A stretch of 64,000 nt of DNA from positions 61,907 through 125,906 of the forward strand of contig CAWKFQ010000006.1 of NCBI GenBank assembly GCA_963848955.1, in the 5' to 3' direction. How positions within the stretch are numbered: the stretch's first letter is position 1; each line of letters starts with the position of its first letter. The notes beneath the pieces were generated by a model. That model did no database searches, was not told the DNA's origin, and saw only the letters and a program-made list of their open reading frames with translations. The position numbers and the translations under genes are program-made. Below are positions 25,796 to 35,329 of the stretch, in pieces. This stretch comes from DASUPK01 sp963848955. Lineage in GTDB: Bacteria; Actinomycetota; Thermoleophilia; Solirubrobacterales; 70-9.

Positions 25796-26551
25796 TTACT
25801 CCTCGCCGGTCAGCTTCCGCAGGTCGCGGACGAGCAGCATGTGGGTGAGGTTGCTGCACGCCGCGGCGAGGCTCTCCAGGTTCTCCATCGCCTCCTGGCG
25901 GGCGTTGTGGTTCGAGGATCGAAGCCCTGGGCCCACCACCGCCTCGAGCAGCACCGCCTGGCGATCGGCGGTGGTGCGCAGCACCTTCAGGTTGCGGCCC
26001 CCGACCCCGAACCTCGCCAGCTCCGAGCAGGCCTTGACGATCTCGCGATCGGTGTCGTCGTAGACCTTCGTCCCTTCGACCTTGCCGGGCTGGACCAGGC
26101 GCCAGTCCTCGAGGTCCTTGATCAGATCGGGGGCAACGCCAGTCTCGTCGACGAGCTCCTCGAGCGTCAGGCGAGCGCCCTTGCCGGCGTCGACGCTGGC
26201 CGCCCGCCGAAGTGAGGCGGACTCGCCACGCTCCTGGCGGGCGCCCGCGGCGAGCTCCTGGCGGATCACCCGCAGAGGGAGGAACTCGTCCCGCTGCATG
26301 CGCAGGATCGTCCGCAGGCGCTCGACGTCCGCCTGGCTGTACAGGCGATACCCGCCAGGCGTGCGCCGCGGCGCGAGCAGCTTCTGGTCCTCGAGGTAGC
26401 GGATCTTGGAAATCGAGATGTCCTCGAACTCGCGGCCGAGAATCTTGGTGACGGCCCCGATGGTGAGCGCCTTGCGGTTCGAGGGCGCACCGTCCGTAGC
26501 GCCCTCGACGGTGCTCCGATCGAACGGTGTGGGTGTCGAGGCTTCCATCAC
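25796..26551 (-). CDS. ftsR: MerR-family regulator, FtsR (Rv1828)-like
   Basis: A 251-residue regulator with an N-terminal winged helix (KALTIGAVTKIL, then ISISKIRYLEDQKLLAPRRT and GGYRLYSQADVERLRTILRM) and a second helical domain (LTLEELVDETGVAPDLIKDL). The start overlaps the stop of the FHA gene as ATGA. The FHA-MerR order matches garA-Rv1828 of mycobacteria; the corynebacterial homologue FtsR activates ftsZ. The symbol is by homology and synteny. No metal-binding cysteines are seen. Confidence 0.8.
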   Translation of the reverse strand: MMEASTPTPFDRSTVEGATDGAPSNRKALTIGAVTKILGREFEDISISKIRYLEDQKLLAPRRTPGGYRLYSQADVERLRTILRMQRDEFLPLRVIRQELAAGARQERGESASLRRAASVDAGKGARLTLEELVDETGVAPDLIKDLEDWRLVQPGKVEGTKVYDDTDREIVKACSELARFGVGGRNLKVLRTTADRQAVLLEAVVGPGLRSSNHNARQEAMENLESLAAACSNLTHMLLVRDLRKLTGEE

Positions 26552-27018
26552 TTCTCCAGGAAGCTGAGCTTGTACTTGCCGATCTGGATCTCGTCGCCGT
26601 CCTCGAGCTGGTGCGACTCGATCCGGCGGCGGTTGACGTAAGTCCCGTTCAGGGATCCGAGGTCGTCGATGTAGAGGCCGTCCTTGCGGCGGACCAGCAG
26701 TGCGTGGTTGCGGGAGACCGTGACGTCGTCGAGGAAGACCCCGGCGTCGGGGGTCCGGCCGATCGAGATCCGCTCGTCGTCGAGCGTGAAGCTCTCCCCG
26801 GCGCGGCCACCACCCGAGCGGATCACAAGCGCCGCGCCGTGGCGGTCCACCACCTCATCGATGTCGACCTGGTGCATCTCCCCCGACTCGTCGACCGTGT
26901 AGGTCATCGTCGTCGGTTCGTCCTTTCCGTCCGGACGGGAGAGGTAGGCCCCGCACTTCTGGCAGTAATTGGCCCCCTCCGCGTTGACGAAGCTGCACTC
27001 GGGGCAGTGAATCGCCAC
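26548..27018 (-). CDS. garA: Zinc-ribbon FHA protein, GarA-like
   Basis: GTG start at 27018. The N-terminus is a zinc ribbon (CPEC and CQKC, 13 residues apart) followed by a threonine-rich stretch DEPTTMTYTVDESGE. The C-terminal FHA domain (about residues 75-155) has RISIGRTPDAGVFLDDVTVS, RNHALL and DLGSLNGTYVNRR with the phosphothreonine-binding Arg, Ser and Asn. Mycobacterial GarA/OdhI uses an ETTS phospho-threonine site to switch central metabolism; here the threonine region differs, so regulation may too. It is part of the rsiG-like/garA/ftsR operon. Confidence 0.78.
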   Translation of the reverse strand: MAIHCPECSFVNAEGANYCQKCGAYLSRPDGKDEPTTMTYTVDESGEMHQVDIDEVVDRHGAALVIRSGGGRAGESFTLDDERISIGRTPDAGVFLDDVTVSRNHALLVRRKDGLYIDDLGSLNGTYVNRRRIESHQLEDGDEIQIGKYKLSFLEK

Positions 27019-27031
27019 GGTCGGGCCCCGC

Positions 27032-27298
27032 TTAGGTCGGAGGCTTGGTCGGGGGCTCTGAGCGGCCGGCGAGAATTTCGCTGAGGCGCTGGACATCGTC
27101 TCCCTTGATCAGAGTTGCCCCCTCGGGCCGGTTCTCGCGCAGGCGGTTGACCAGCTCCGCCCTCAGGATGTCGATCTGACCGTGCAGGATCCGCCGGCGG
27201 TAGGAAACCTCCTGCTCCTCAGCGGTCAGGTTGTCGATCAGCTCCTTGAGCTCCTGATCGTTCATGGAGCCGATATCGGGAAAGGTCTCGTCCTCCAA
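27032..27298 (-). CDS. RsiG-like small helical protein with a partial c-di-GMP signature
   Basis: An 88-residue, all-helical, charged protein: MNDQELKELIDNLTAEEQEV, SYRRRILHGQIDILRAELVN. Aligned to the RsiG c-di-GMP motif E(X)3S(X)2R(X)3Q(X)3D it matches E, S, R and D with exact spacing, with His in place of Gln. RsiG is the anti-sigma partner of WhiG in streptomycetes and binds c-di-GMP. There is one motif per chain, as in the shorter homodimeric forms. No WhiG-like sigma gene is in the window. First gene of the operon with garA and ftsR. Confidence 0.65.
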   Translation of the reverse strand: MEDETFPDIGSMNDQELKELIDNLTAEEQEVSYRRRILHGQIDILRAELVNRLRENRPEGATLIKGDDVQRLSEILAGRSEPPTKPPT

Positions 27299-27360
27299 CT
27301 ACTCCTCCGCAGGTGCGAGGGGCGCGCATGGCGCGTCCCGTTTGATGGTCGGGGCAGGCG

Positions 27361-27366
27361 ATTATA
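27361..27366 (-). promoter_or_regulatory. -10 box for the rsiG-like/garA/ftsR operon
   Basis: The minus strand reads TATAAT here, a perfect -10, about 62 bases upstream of the start at 27298. The best -35 (GGTTGA, 16-base spacer) is poor, suggesting an activated promoter or an extended leader. Confidence 0.4.
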
Positions 27367-27406
27367 GGTCCGTAGCACAGCCTCAACCGCGACTTCAGGG
27401 TTTTGG

Positions 27407-28048
27407 CTACGCGGTTGCAAGCTCTCTGAGGCCCGTGCGGATGTAGGCGATGGTCCCGAGGATGCCGAGGACGACCCCGAAGATCAGCATGGCGCTCCAG
27501 ACCCAGCTGTCGGAGACCATGGCGAAGAAGATCGCCGCCATCACCGGCGCGACCGCTATCCGCCCGAGCCAGTTGATCTCGAGCTCCCCAACCCGGCGCA
27601 GGTAGACCTCACCGAGGATCAGCGTGACCACTTCCCGAATGACGAGCAGGGCCAGCGCCCAGCGCGGCAGCAGCTCGAAATGCCAGCAGACCACGACGCC
27701 GCAGAGGATGGTCAGCCGATCGACGACGGGGTCGAGCAGGGCTCCCATGCGGCTGTACTGGCCCGTGGCCCGGGCGAGGAAGCCGTCCACGTAGTCGCCC
27801 ACCGCGACAAGCCAGAAGATCGCCGCGGCGGCGGGGTCCCGGCCGTCACCGGATGAGAGCGCCAGATACAGGAATACAGGGAGTGCTGCGAGGCGGAGGT
27901 AGCCGACCGCATTTGGGATCGTCCACGGGCGGAGCGGCTGTCCGGGCCTCGTCTGGCGTGGGGGCGGCCCGGATCGGTCGAGCCCGAATTGCCGCCGGAA
28001 GCCCTTTCGCCGTCCCGTACGCAAGGATTGTCCGCGGCCGCGGGCCAT
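27407..28048 (-). CDS. pgsA: CDP-alcohol phosphatidyltransferase (PgsA-like)
   Basis: Membrane enzyme joining CDP-diacylglycerol to an alcohol, probably glycerol-3-phosphate. The active-site motif D(X)2DG(X)2AR(X)8G(X)3D(X)3D is present in DYVDGFLARATGQYSRMGAL followed by LDPVVDR. Basic N-terminal extension of about 40 residues, then WTIPNAVGYLRLAALPVFL and five to six helices. It diverges from proS with 11 bases between the starts. Confidence 0.85.
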   Translation of the reverse strand: MARGRGQSLRTGRRKGFRRQFGLDRSGPPPRQTRPGQPLRPWTIPNAVGYLRLAALPVFLYLALSSGDGRDPAAAAIFWLVAVGDYVDGFLARATGQYSRMGALLDPVVDRLTILCGVVVCWHFELLPRWALALLVIREVVTLILGEVYLRRVGELEINWLGRIAVAPVMAAIFFAMVSDSWVWSAMLIFGVVLGILGTIAYIRTGLRELATA

Positions 28049-28059
28049 GAGGCGAGCAT

Positions 28060-29570
28060 ATGGAAGGCAAGGCGAAAACCGGAATTTCCCCTAACCGCGC
28101 TGAGGACTTCCCTCAGTGGTTCCAGAGCGTGGTGCGTGACGCCGAGGTGGCGGAGCTCGATCACGTCCGCGGCGCGATGGTGATCCGCCCCTGGGGCTAC
28201 GGGATCTGGGAGCTGATGCAGCGCTCACTCGACGACGCGATCAAGGAGACCGGCGCGGTCAACGCGTACTTCCCGCTGCTCATCCCACTGAGCTACTTCG
28301 AGGAGGAGGCCAAGCACGTCGAGGGCTTCGCCAAGGAGATGGCGGTGGTCACGCACCACCGGCTCGAGCAGGGCCCGGACGGGTCACTGCATCCGGCCGC
28401 GGAGCTCCCCGAACCGCTGATCGTCCGCCCCACCTCCGAGACGATCATCGGCCGCTCCTTCGCGAAGTGGATCAACTCCTACCGCGACCTGCCGCTGATG
28501 ATCAACCAGTGGTCCAACATCGTCCGCTGGGAGCTGCGGCCGCGCGTCCTTCTCCGCACCACCGAGTTTCTCTGGCAGGAGGGCCATACCGCCCACGCGA
28601 CCGAGGAGGAGGCGGTCGAGGAGACCCGGCGGATGCTGCAGGTCTACCGCGACTTCACCGAGAACCAGCTTGCGATCCCGGTGATCGCCGGCGAGAAGCC
28701 CGAGTACGAGCGCTTCCCGGGCGCGGAGATCAGTCTCTCGATCGAGGCGATGATGCAGGACGGCAAGGCGCTGCAGTGCGGGACCTCCCACTACCTCGGC
28801 CAGAACTTCTCCAGGTCGATGAACATGGAGTTCACCGACGAGGACGGTGAGCGCAAGCTCTGCTACACGACCTCCTGGGGCCTGACCACCCGGATGATCG
28901 GCGCCGTGGTGATGACCCACGGCGATGACAACGGCCTCCGCGTGCCGCCGCGGATTGCGCCGCGCCAGGTCCGGATCGTCCCGATCACGAGGGACGACCC
29001 AACCGCGGTCCTGCAGGCTGGCAGATGAGCTGCAGGCGGAGATCGCGGGCGAGTCGTGGGACGGAGTCCCGGTGCGGGTCGAGGTCGATACCCGCGCGCG
29101 CAAGCCGGCCGAGAAGCGCTGGGAGTGGATCCGCAAGGGAGTGCCGATGGTGATCGAGCTCGGCGAGCGTGACATCGAGGGCGGCGTGGTGACCGTGACC
29201 CGCCGCGACGACCCGGGGCTCTCCCGCGACGCGATCCCGCGCGAGGATGTCGGCGAGGCGGTGGTGGGCGTCCTCGGCGACATCCAGCTGGGCTACTACG
29301 AGGAGGCCAGCGAGCGCCTTCGCGAGCGCACCCGCGACGACATCACCACGCTGGACGAGTTCCGCGAGTTCTTCTCGGGCGACGACACCGACTCAGGCGG
29401 CTTCGTCAAGGCTCCATGGAGCGAGGAGGCGGAGACGATCGAGACGATGGGCGAGCTCGGCGTCAGCGTGCGCGTCATCCCATTTGACGAGGAGCTCCCC
29501 CCCGACTGCCCGTTGCGTGATCACCGGCGGCCCGGCACGCGTAATGGCGATCTTTGCCAAGGCGTACTAG
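28060..29570 (+). CDS. proS: Prolyl-tRNA synthetase, eukaryote/archaeal-type (two frameshifts)
   Basis: Class II synthetase. Motif 2 is visible around NQWSNIVRWELRPRVLLRTT, with EFLWQEGHTAHATEEEA, and motif 3 in TSWGLTTRMIGAVVMTHGDD. This is the shorter ProS lacking the bacterial editing insert, common in Actinobacteria-related lineages. Frame breaks near 29015 (VLQA to LADEL) and near 29510 (CPL to CVITGG) split the anticodon-binding domain; it ends MAIFAKAY at 29570 as in functional ProS. Because the gene is essential, the shifts are probably errors. Confidence 0.9.
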
Positions 29571-29611
29571 GTTCTAACGGCCACAGGGGGCATCAGAACG
29601 CTCGGAGAGCC

Positions 29612-30013
29612 ATGCAAGGAAGCAGCGAGCCGACACAACCGGAGGAGTTCCGGCTCGTCCTCTCGCCCGATACCGAGGCCGGCTGGCGTGCGCGTCAGGC
29701 GCTCCGGGAGCGATTCGCCGATTCGTTGCCCGCCGCGACACTCATCGACCTCACCGCGGTGGTCACGGAGCTGGTCAACAACGCCGTCGCGCATGGTCCC
29801 GGCAGGCCGATCACTCTCGCGCTCGTGATCGGTGACGAGACGATCCGCGGCGAGGTGGCCGACCAGGGCAACCCATCCGCCGCGATTCCCGACATCCAGG
29901 AGGCCCGTCAGAGGGGCAGTCACGGGCTCAAGGTCGTCGAAAAGCTGACCTCACGCTGGGCCGTGTACGAGGGCAGCACCCATGTCTGGTTCGAGCTCCC
30001 GCTCGAGAAGTAG
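29612..30013 (+). CDS. RsbW/SpoIIAB-like serine-kinase-type ATPase (anti-sigma regulatory)
   Basis: A 133-residue HATPase_c domain: LTAVVTELVNNAVAHGPG is the N-box, VADQGNP the G1 box and RGSHGLKVVEKLTSRWAVYE the G2 region. Such proteins bind sigma factors or anti-anti-sigma proteins and phosphorylate the latter. No sigma factor or STAS antagonist gene is next to it, so its partner is elsewhere. ATG at 29612. Confidence 0.8.
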   Translation: MQGSSEPTQPEEFRLVLSPDTEAGWRARQALRERFADSLPAATLIDLTAVVTELVNNAVAHGPGRPITLALVIGDETIRGEVADQGNPSAAIPDIQEARQRGSHGLKVVEKLTSRWAVYEGSTHVWFELPLEK

Positions 30014-30053
30014 ATGGGGGTCGAGCGAATGCAGCTGAGGCGTTAGTCCGAGC

Positions 30054-31376
30054 TCAGGCGCGGGTGAAGCGGCGGCCCGTGGTCGGCGAGTCGTCCTCGT
30101 CGAGCACGGTCTGCTTCACCTTGACCGGCTTCAGGTAGGGCTCCCCCTCCTCGAGGTCCGGACCTTCGCCGTCGGCGAGCACGCGCTCGGATTCGGTCGG
30201 CGTCTCCGCCTTCTCCATCGCGGCGATCCGCTCGGGCGTGAGCTCTCCGGCGTTCTCCTCCTCGATCTTCGCCAGCCAGTCGGCGCCCTCGCGCGACTTC
30301 TCCGCATCGACGTGGACCTTGCCGCGATCGAGGGACTTGTCGATCTCGGCGAACAGCGCGTCGACCAGCTCGCCCTGCTTCACCTTCCGGAGCGGCTTGC
30401 CGTTGGCGAAGATCAGCCCTTCGTCCTTGGCGCCGGTGATGCCAAAGTCCGCGTGCGAGGCCTCGCCGATGCCGTTAACGGCGCAGCCGAGGACCGCCAC
30501 CTCGATCGGTTCCGTGTATGCCTCGAGCCGCTGCTCGATGTCGGCCACGACGGTGTCCATATCGAACTGGAGCCGTCCGCAGGTCGGGCAGGCGATCAGG
30601 ACCGGTCCCCGCTCCCGCAGGTGCAGGGCCTTGAGGATCTCCCAGGCGACCTTGACCTCCTCCTCCGCGTGGAAGGTCGAGAGGCTGATCCGGATGGTGT
30701 CCCCCACCCCGTCGGCGAGCAACGTGCCGAGCCCGACCGAAGACTTCAGCGAACCCGACCACTTCGTGCCCGCCTCGGTGATCCCGAGGTGGATCGGATA
30801 CGGGACCTTCTCAGCCAGCAGGCGGTTCGACGCGATCGTGTTCGGGACGTTGGTGGACTTGATCGAGATCTTGAAGTTCTCGAAGTCGAGAGACTCCATC
30901 AGCTCGACGAACTCGACGCCGGCCTGGACGAGTGCCTCGACCGAGTTCCGACGCTCCAGCTCGTGCAGGTGTTTGGGGAGCGATCCGGAGTTGACCCCGA
31001 TCCGCATCGGCACGTTCGCCTTCGTCGCCCGCTCGGCGACCTCTGCGACCTTCTCGGGGCCGCCGATGTTTCCCGGGTTGAGGCGGATGCAGTCGGCCCC
31101 GGCATCGATCGCCTTCAGCGCGAGCGTGTGGTTGAAGTGGATGTCGGCGATCACCGGGATCGGGGACTCCTTGACGATCGTCTTCAGCGCCTCGACGTCC
31201 TTGTCCCGCGGCACGGCGACGCGGACGAGGTCTGCTCCCGCGTCCGCCACGGTGCGAATCTGCTCCATCGTCGCCTCGAGGTTCGCGGTCTCGGTCTTGC
31301 ACATCGTCTGCACTGCGACGGGCGCGCCGCCCCCGATGGGGACATCGCGCACGAAGATCTGGCGCTTCGAAGCCAC
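30054..31376 (-). CDS. ispG: 4-hydroxy-3-methylbut-2-enyl diphosphate synthase
   Basis: Penultimate enzyme of the MEP isoprenoid pathway, a [4Fe-4S] protein. The GTG at 31376 begins VASKRQIFVRDVPIGGGAPV; the TIM barrel shows IADIHFNHTLALKAI and NPGNIGG; the cluster domain shows CPTCGR and CAVNGIGEASHADFG. The C-terminus has an acidic extension of about 70 residues beyond the usual end (from DALFAEIDKSL). Dxr of the same pathway lies 5 kb away. Confidence 0.93.
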   Translation of the reverse strand: MASKRQIFVRDVPIGGGAPVAVQTMCKTETANLEATMEQIRTVADAGADLVRVAVPRDKDVEALKTIVKESPIPVIADIHFNHTLALKAIDAGADCIRLNPGNIGGPEKVAEVAERATKANVPMRIGVNSGSLPKHLHELERRNSVEALVQAGVEFVELMESLDFENFKISIKSTNVPNTIASNRLLAEKVPYPIHLGITEAGTKWSGSLKSSVGLGTLLADGVGDTIRISLSTFHAEEEVKVAWEILKALHLRERGPVLIACPTCGRLQFDMDTVVADIEQRLEAYTEPIEVAVLGCAVNGIGEASHADFGITGAKDEGLIFANGKPLRKVKQGELVDALFAEIDKSLDRGKVHVDAEKSREGADWLAKIEEENAGELTPERIAAMEKAETPTESERVLADGEGPDLEEGEPYLKPVKVKQTVLDEDDSPTTGRRFTRA

Positions 31377-31482
31377 GGGCACAGGGTAGCTGTGGGCCGT
31401 TTGCGCGGGTTGAGCCGCTGTGAACGTGAGATCATGCGCCCGCCAGGAGCCGATCGTGAGGGAACAACCGAAGGGGAGAGAC

Positions 31483-32235
31483 ATGAACCGCCGCCTGAAG
31501 CGAACCGTCATTGCGGGACTCCTCACCACCGCCCTGTCCTGCTTGCTCGCGTCCAGCGCAGCCGCCAGCTTCCACTTGACCAAGATCCGGGAGGTCCACC
31601 GCGGAGTCGATGCCGCCCACAGCTGGGTGATGCTGCAGCTCCCCGAGGACAACGAGGGCTTCCTGATGAACCACTACGTCAGTTTCAGGAGCGAAGATGG
31701 CCAGATCGGGGGTGACCACCTGATCACCGCCAACACCGGTTTCAACCTGAGCCAGCGGACCTACCTGGTGGGAGGCTCCGCGGTTCCGGGCACGGATAGC
31801 CCCGGCGCCGATGATCAACTGGTCGACCCGGATGGCGCTGTCTGCTACGAGACCGGTCCCACCGGCTCAGGCGGTCTCGATTGCGTCACCTGGGGCGCCT
31901 TCAATGGGATGACGACGCCGCTCTCTTCGCCGGCCGGCAATCCGGCACCGGCACTCGCTGTGGGACAGTCGCTGGTCCGCACGATCGCGCGTGGATGCGC
32001 AACGGAGCTTGACGCGCAGGACGACACCGACAACAGCGCCGTCGACTTCTCGATAGGCACCCCGATCGGTCGCAACAACGCGACGGCGCCTACCGAGAGG
32101 CCTTGCCAGGGCGCGACGACGGCGCCGACCACGCCCAAGAAGAAGAAGTGCAAGAAGCGCAAGAAGGCCGGCGGCGGCGGGAACCCCGCCTACGCCGCCA
32201 AGAAGAAGTGCAAGAAGAAGAAGAAGGCCCGGTAA
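31483..32235 (+). CDS. Secreted hypothetical protein with lysine-rich tail
   Basis: The ATG at 31483 follows a good ribosome site (AAGGGGAGAG). A signal peptide (TVIAGLLTTALSCLLASSAAA) is followed by SFHLTKIREVHRG and FLMNHYVSFRSEDGQIGG, with three or four cysteines in the core. The last 50 residues are Lys/Cys tracts (KKKKCKKRKK repeated). Such basic tails recur on secreted proteins of this lineage (impression from general knowledge). Function unknown. Confidence 0.7.
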   Translation: MNRRLKRTVIAGLLTTALSCLLASSAAASFHLTKIREVHRGVDAAHSWVMLQLPEDNEGFLMNHYVSFRSEDGQIGGDHLITANTGFNLSQRTYLVGGSAVPGTDSPGADDQLVDPDGAVCYETGPTGSGGLDCVTWGAFNGMTTPLSSPAGNPAPALAVGQSLVRTIARGCATELDAQDDTDNSAVDFSIGTPIGRNNATAPTERPCQGATTAPTTPKKKKCKKRKKAGGGGNPAYAAKKKCKKKKKAR

Positions 32236-32272
32236 GGAGAAGACCGATTCGCCGTCGTCCCAGGGATCAGTA

Positions 32273-33027
32273 TTGGTGAGTGGCCGTCGCGCTCGCAGGG
32301 CGACGGCGACCTTGCCGGCGGCCGCCGGCGCCGACACGGTCCGGATCGGCAGCGCCCTTCAGCAACCGGGGACACCCCGGCGACCTCGCGACAACTGCGT
32401 CAAGCGAGATGCAGCTCGCGCAGGCCGGCGGCGAGCTCCCCGCTCCCCCCTGGTCCCCGGCCAACGGGGTGATGACGTCGTGGTCGGTTCGAACTGGGGA
32501 CGTCGGGGACGGTCTACACGCTCCGAGTCCTCCGTCCCCGGTGGAAACACGTTCACCGGGGTCAGCAGCAACGTCGCGCCCGCAGTGCCGCCCGGGACCA
32601 CCGACGCAGTCTTGACACACCCGGTCTCGCCTGCCGATCAAACTGGGGTGACTGCCAGCGCGGGTTCGAGCATCAATAATTAACAGCGCCGCTCGGGCTA
32701 CCCGTCGTCGGCGCTCACCCGGGCATGGCCGTGCGGGCTATCTCGGCCGGTGCCCGACGGCGCCTCGGTGGAGCTTCACGCCATCGGACAGCCGCGAGAC
32801 TTCGCTGATCCAGGCGACGTCCAGTTCTGCAACGTCTCGATCCTCAAGAAGCTGAAAACGAGGCCGGCCAAGCAGGCCCTCCGGCCCACGACTGCCCCGG
32901 GCGTGGCAAGAAGAAGACCAAGAAGGCAAGTTCCGCGGAAGGTCCTGAAGCAGAAGATCCCACCGGGCAACACACCGGCCGCTCCGGGCACGGTCGTCCC
33001 GATCGTAAGCGGGAAGAAGGCGGCTAG
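32273..33027 (+). CDS. Secreted protein with C-terminal PASTA-like domain, broken by several frameshifts
   Basis: Pieces of one protein lie in three frames. They are ATLPAAAGADTVRIGSALQ, then QAGGELPAPPWSPANGVMTS, then GGNTFTGVSSNVAPAVPPGT, then PDGASVELHAIGQPRDF, and finally AKQAL, VLKQKIPPGNTPAAPGTVVP and IVSGKKA. The last pieces have the spacing of a PASTA domain. At least four indels are needed, more than in neighbouring genes, so real decay is possible as well as sequencing error. The start is likely GTG near 32276-32282 with a signal-like segment. Confidence 0.5.
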
Positions 33028-34840
33028 CCCGAGTAGAGCGCCTCTATCTCCTCGGCGTACTTCTCGTCGATGGGCTTGCGCTTGAGCTTCATCGTCGGGG
33101 TGAGCTCGTCCCCCCCGGGCTCCCACGGCACGGGCAGGATCGCGAACTTCTTGATCTGCTCCACGCGCGCCATCTTCTCGTTCGCCTCGTCGACTGCGGC
33201 CTGGACCGCCTCACGGACCTGCTCCTCCTCCGCCAGCTCCTCGAATGACTTGCCATCGAGTCCGTTCTGCTTCGCCCAAACAGGGGCGAAGTCGGGGTCG
33301 AGCGTGATCAGGGCGACGTTGTAGGACCGCGCGCTGCCGATCGCCACGGCCTGACCGATGAGCGGGCTGGCCGTCTTCAGATGTGACTCTATGTTCGCCG
33401 GTGACATGTTCTTGCCGGCCGCGTTGATGATCAGCTCCTTCTTGCGGTCGACGATCTTCAGGTAACCGTCCTCGTCGATCTCGCCAATGTCCCCGGTCCG
33501 CAGCCAGCCGTCATCGGTGAACGCCTCTTCGTTTTTCTCGGGCATGTTCCGGTACCCGGGCATGACGCAGTCCGCCTTGATCAGGACCTCGCCGTCATCG
33601 TCCAACCTGATCTCGACACCGGGCGTGGGCGGGCCGACGGTGCCGAGCTTGATCCGGTCGGGCGGGTTGATGGTGCCGAGGCCGCAGGTCTCGGACATCC
33701 CCCAGAGCTCGCCGATCGGGATCCCGATCGCATGGAAGAACTCGAGCACCTCGAGCGGGGTCGGCGCGGCGCCGGCGTTGACGGCGAGCGCCTCGTCGAG
33801 GCCGAGCTGCTTGCGCAGGTGGGAGAACATCTGCTCGTCCGCCTGGGCGGCGGCCTCGGCGATCTCGGCCGGGCACCTCCTCCCCGGCCTGCTCGAGGCG
33901 GACCTTCTGCAGCGACGCCTCGAGGCCCTTCTGCGCCAGCCCGCGCTGCTCCTCGGGCAGCCCGGCCATCATTGCCTCGAGCCCGGACTTGAGCTTCTCG
34001 AAGATCCGAGGTACGGCAAAGAACCAGGTCGGGTTCACCTTGGGCAGGAACTCGGCGATCTTGCGCGGATCGGCACAGACGGTCACCGAGAGCCCCTTGG
34101 TGACCGGCAGGTAGTAGTGGGCGTTCCGCTCGGCGACGTGCGCGGCAGGCAGCCAGGAGATCACCTTCCCGCCGCGCTCGGGCAGCTCGATCATCCCGTC
34201 GGCCGTCGCAACCGCGAAGAGCAGGTTGCGGTGTGTGAGCTGGACCCCCTTGGGAGGGCCGGTCGTCCCCGAGGTGTAGATCAGCGTCAGCAGATCGTCT
34301 GGCCCGAGGGACTCCACGGTCTCTGCCGGGTCGAACTCCGGGTCCATCTCCATGAGCTCGTCGAGGGTGTGGTCGCCACCCTCTCCGTCAACGACGATCA
34401 CCTGCTCGAGGGCGGGCAGCTCGCCGCGAGCCTCGGTGATCCGGTCGATGAAGGCCCGCTCGGTGATCACCACCTTGCTCTCGGCGTCCGAGAGCACGTA
34501 CTCGGATCTGCTCGGGAGCGGAGGTCTGGTAGATCGAGAAGGGGACCGCCCCCAGCGAGACGGCGGCGAGATCGCACGGGATGAACTCCCAGCGGTTGTT
34601 CAACATGATCGCGACGGTGTCGCCCCTCTCGACGCCGAGCTTCGCCAGTCCGCCCGCGATCCTGTGCACGGCGTCGCGGAGCTCGGTCCAGCTGAGCTCC
34701 TTCTCGCGGGCCTCGTCGCGGATGGCCAGGTCGTCGCCGAGGCGATCGACCTGAACGTAGAAAGCCTTGACCAGGTTCGGCGCGGACAGCTCGGGCGCTT
34801 CGCCACCGCTGGCATGGCGCTCTGAAGTCGTGACCTCCAC
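33024..34840 (-). CDS. Long-chain acyl-CoA synthetase (AMP-forming), two frameshifts
   Basis: An adenylate-forming enzyme activating fatty acids. In order: SWTELRDAVHRIAGGLAKLG (N-terminal domain), the P-loop LIYTSGTTGPPKGVQLTHRN, WLPAAHVAERNAHYY, GELWGMSETCGLGTIN, GWLRTGDIGEIDEDGYLKIV, DRKKELIINAAGKNMSPANI. Frame breaks near 34495 and 33870 split it into three parts; the joined length of about 600 residues fits FadD15-like long-chain synthetases. Probably sequencing errors. It could feed acyl-CoA to the WS/DGAT. Confidence 0.88.
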
Positions 34841-34897
34841 AGGCAGCTCCCCTCTCCTCGGTAGAACTTGGGAAAACGCTACACCAGGAGGAAGGAA

Positions 34898-35323
34898 ATG
34901 CCCACTAGATCATCGTCAGCCCAGTGGAGCGGCAACCTGGCCCGAGGCAGCGGCACGATGTCGCTCGGGAGCGGCGCTTTTGAGGGCGCCTATTCAGCCG
35001 CCTCGCGGTTCGAGAATGGAGACGGCACCAATCCGGAGGAGCTGATCGCCGCCGCCCACGCCGGCTGTTTCTCGATGGCGCTCGCCCTCACTCTCAGCCA
35101 GGCGGGCCACGAGCCCGATTCCGTGCACACGACGGCCGAGGTCCACCTGGACAAGGACGGCGAGGGCTTCTCGATCACCCGCAGCGATCTCACCACCGAG
35201 GTGAAGGTCGAAGGGCTTGATGACTCCGAGTTCCAGAAGTACGCCGAGGAGGCCGAGAAGACGTGCCCGGTCTCGCGTGCCCTTGGTGCGATCGAAATCG
35301 GTCTGGACGCGAAGCTGGCCTAG
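34898..35323 (+). CDS. OsmC-type peroxiredoxin
   Basis: A 141-residue hydroperoxide reductase. Opening SAQWSGNLARGSGTMSLGSG and NPEELIAAAHAGCFSMALAL carry the first catalytic cysteine; the second is in EKTCPVSRALGA. ATG 34898 follows GGAGGAAGGA, a strong ribosome site. It diverges from the acyl-CoA synthetase. OsmC reduces organic and fatty-acid peroxides using dihydrolipoamide or thiols. Confidence 0.9.
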   Translation: MPTRSSSAQWSGNLARGSGTMSLGSGAFEGAYSAASRFENGDGTNPEELIAAAHAGCFSMALALTLSQAGHEPDSVHTTAEVHLDKDGEGFSITRSDLTTEVKVEGLDDSEFQKYAEEAEKTCPVSRALGAIEIGLDAKLA

Positions 35324-35329
35324 CCGCCG

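Noticed and set aside
30312..31715. Long plus-strand frame opposite ispG
   Set aside because: No motif and shadow-type composition; ispG on the minus strand is unambiguous.
34388..34840. Treating the three parts of the acyl-CoA synthetase as separate genes
   Set aside because: Motifs are in family order and adjoin at single-base frame breaks; one gene explains all.
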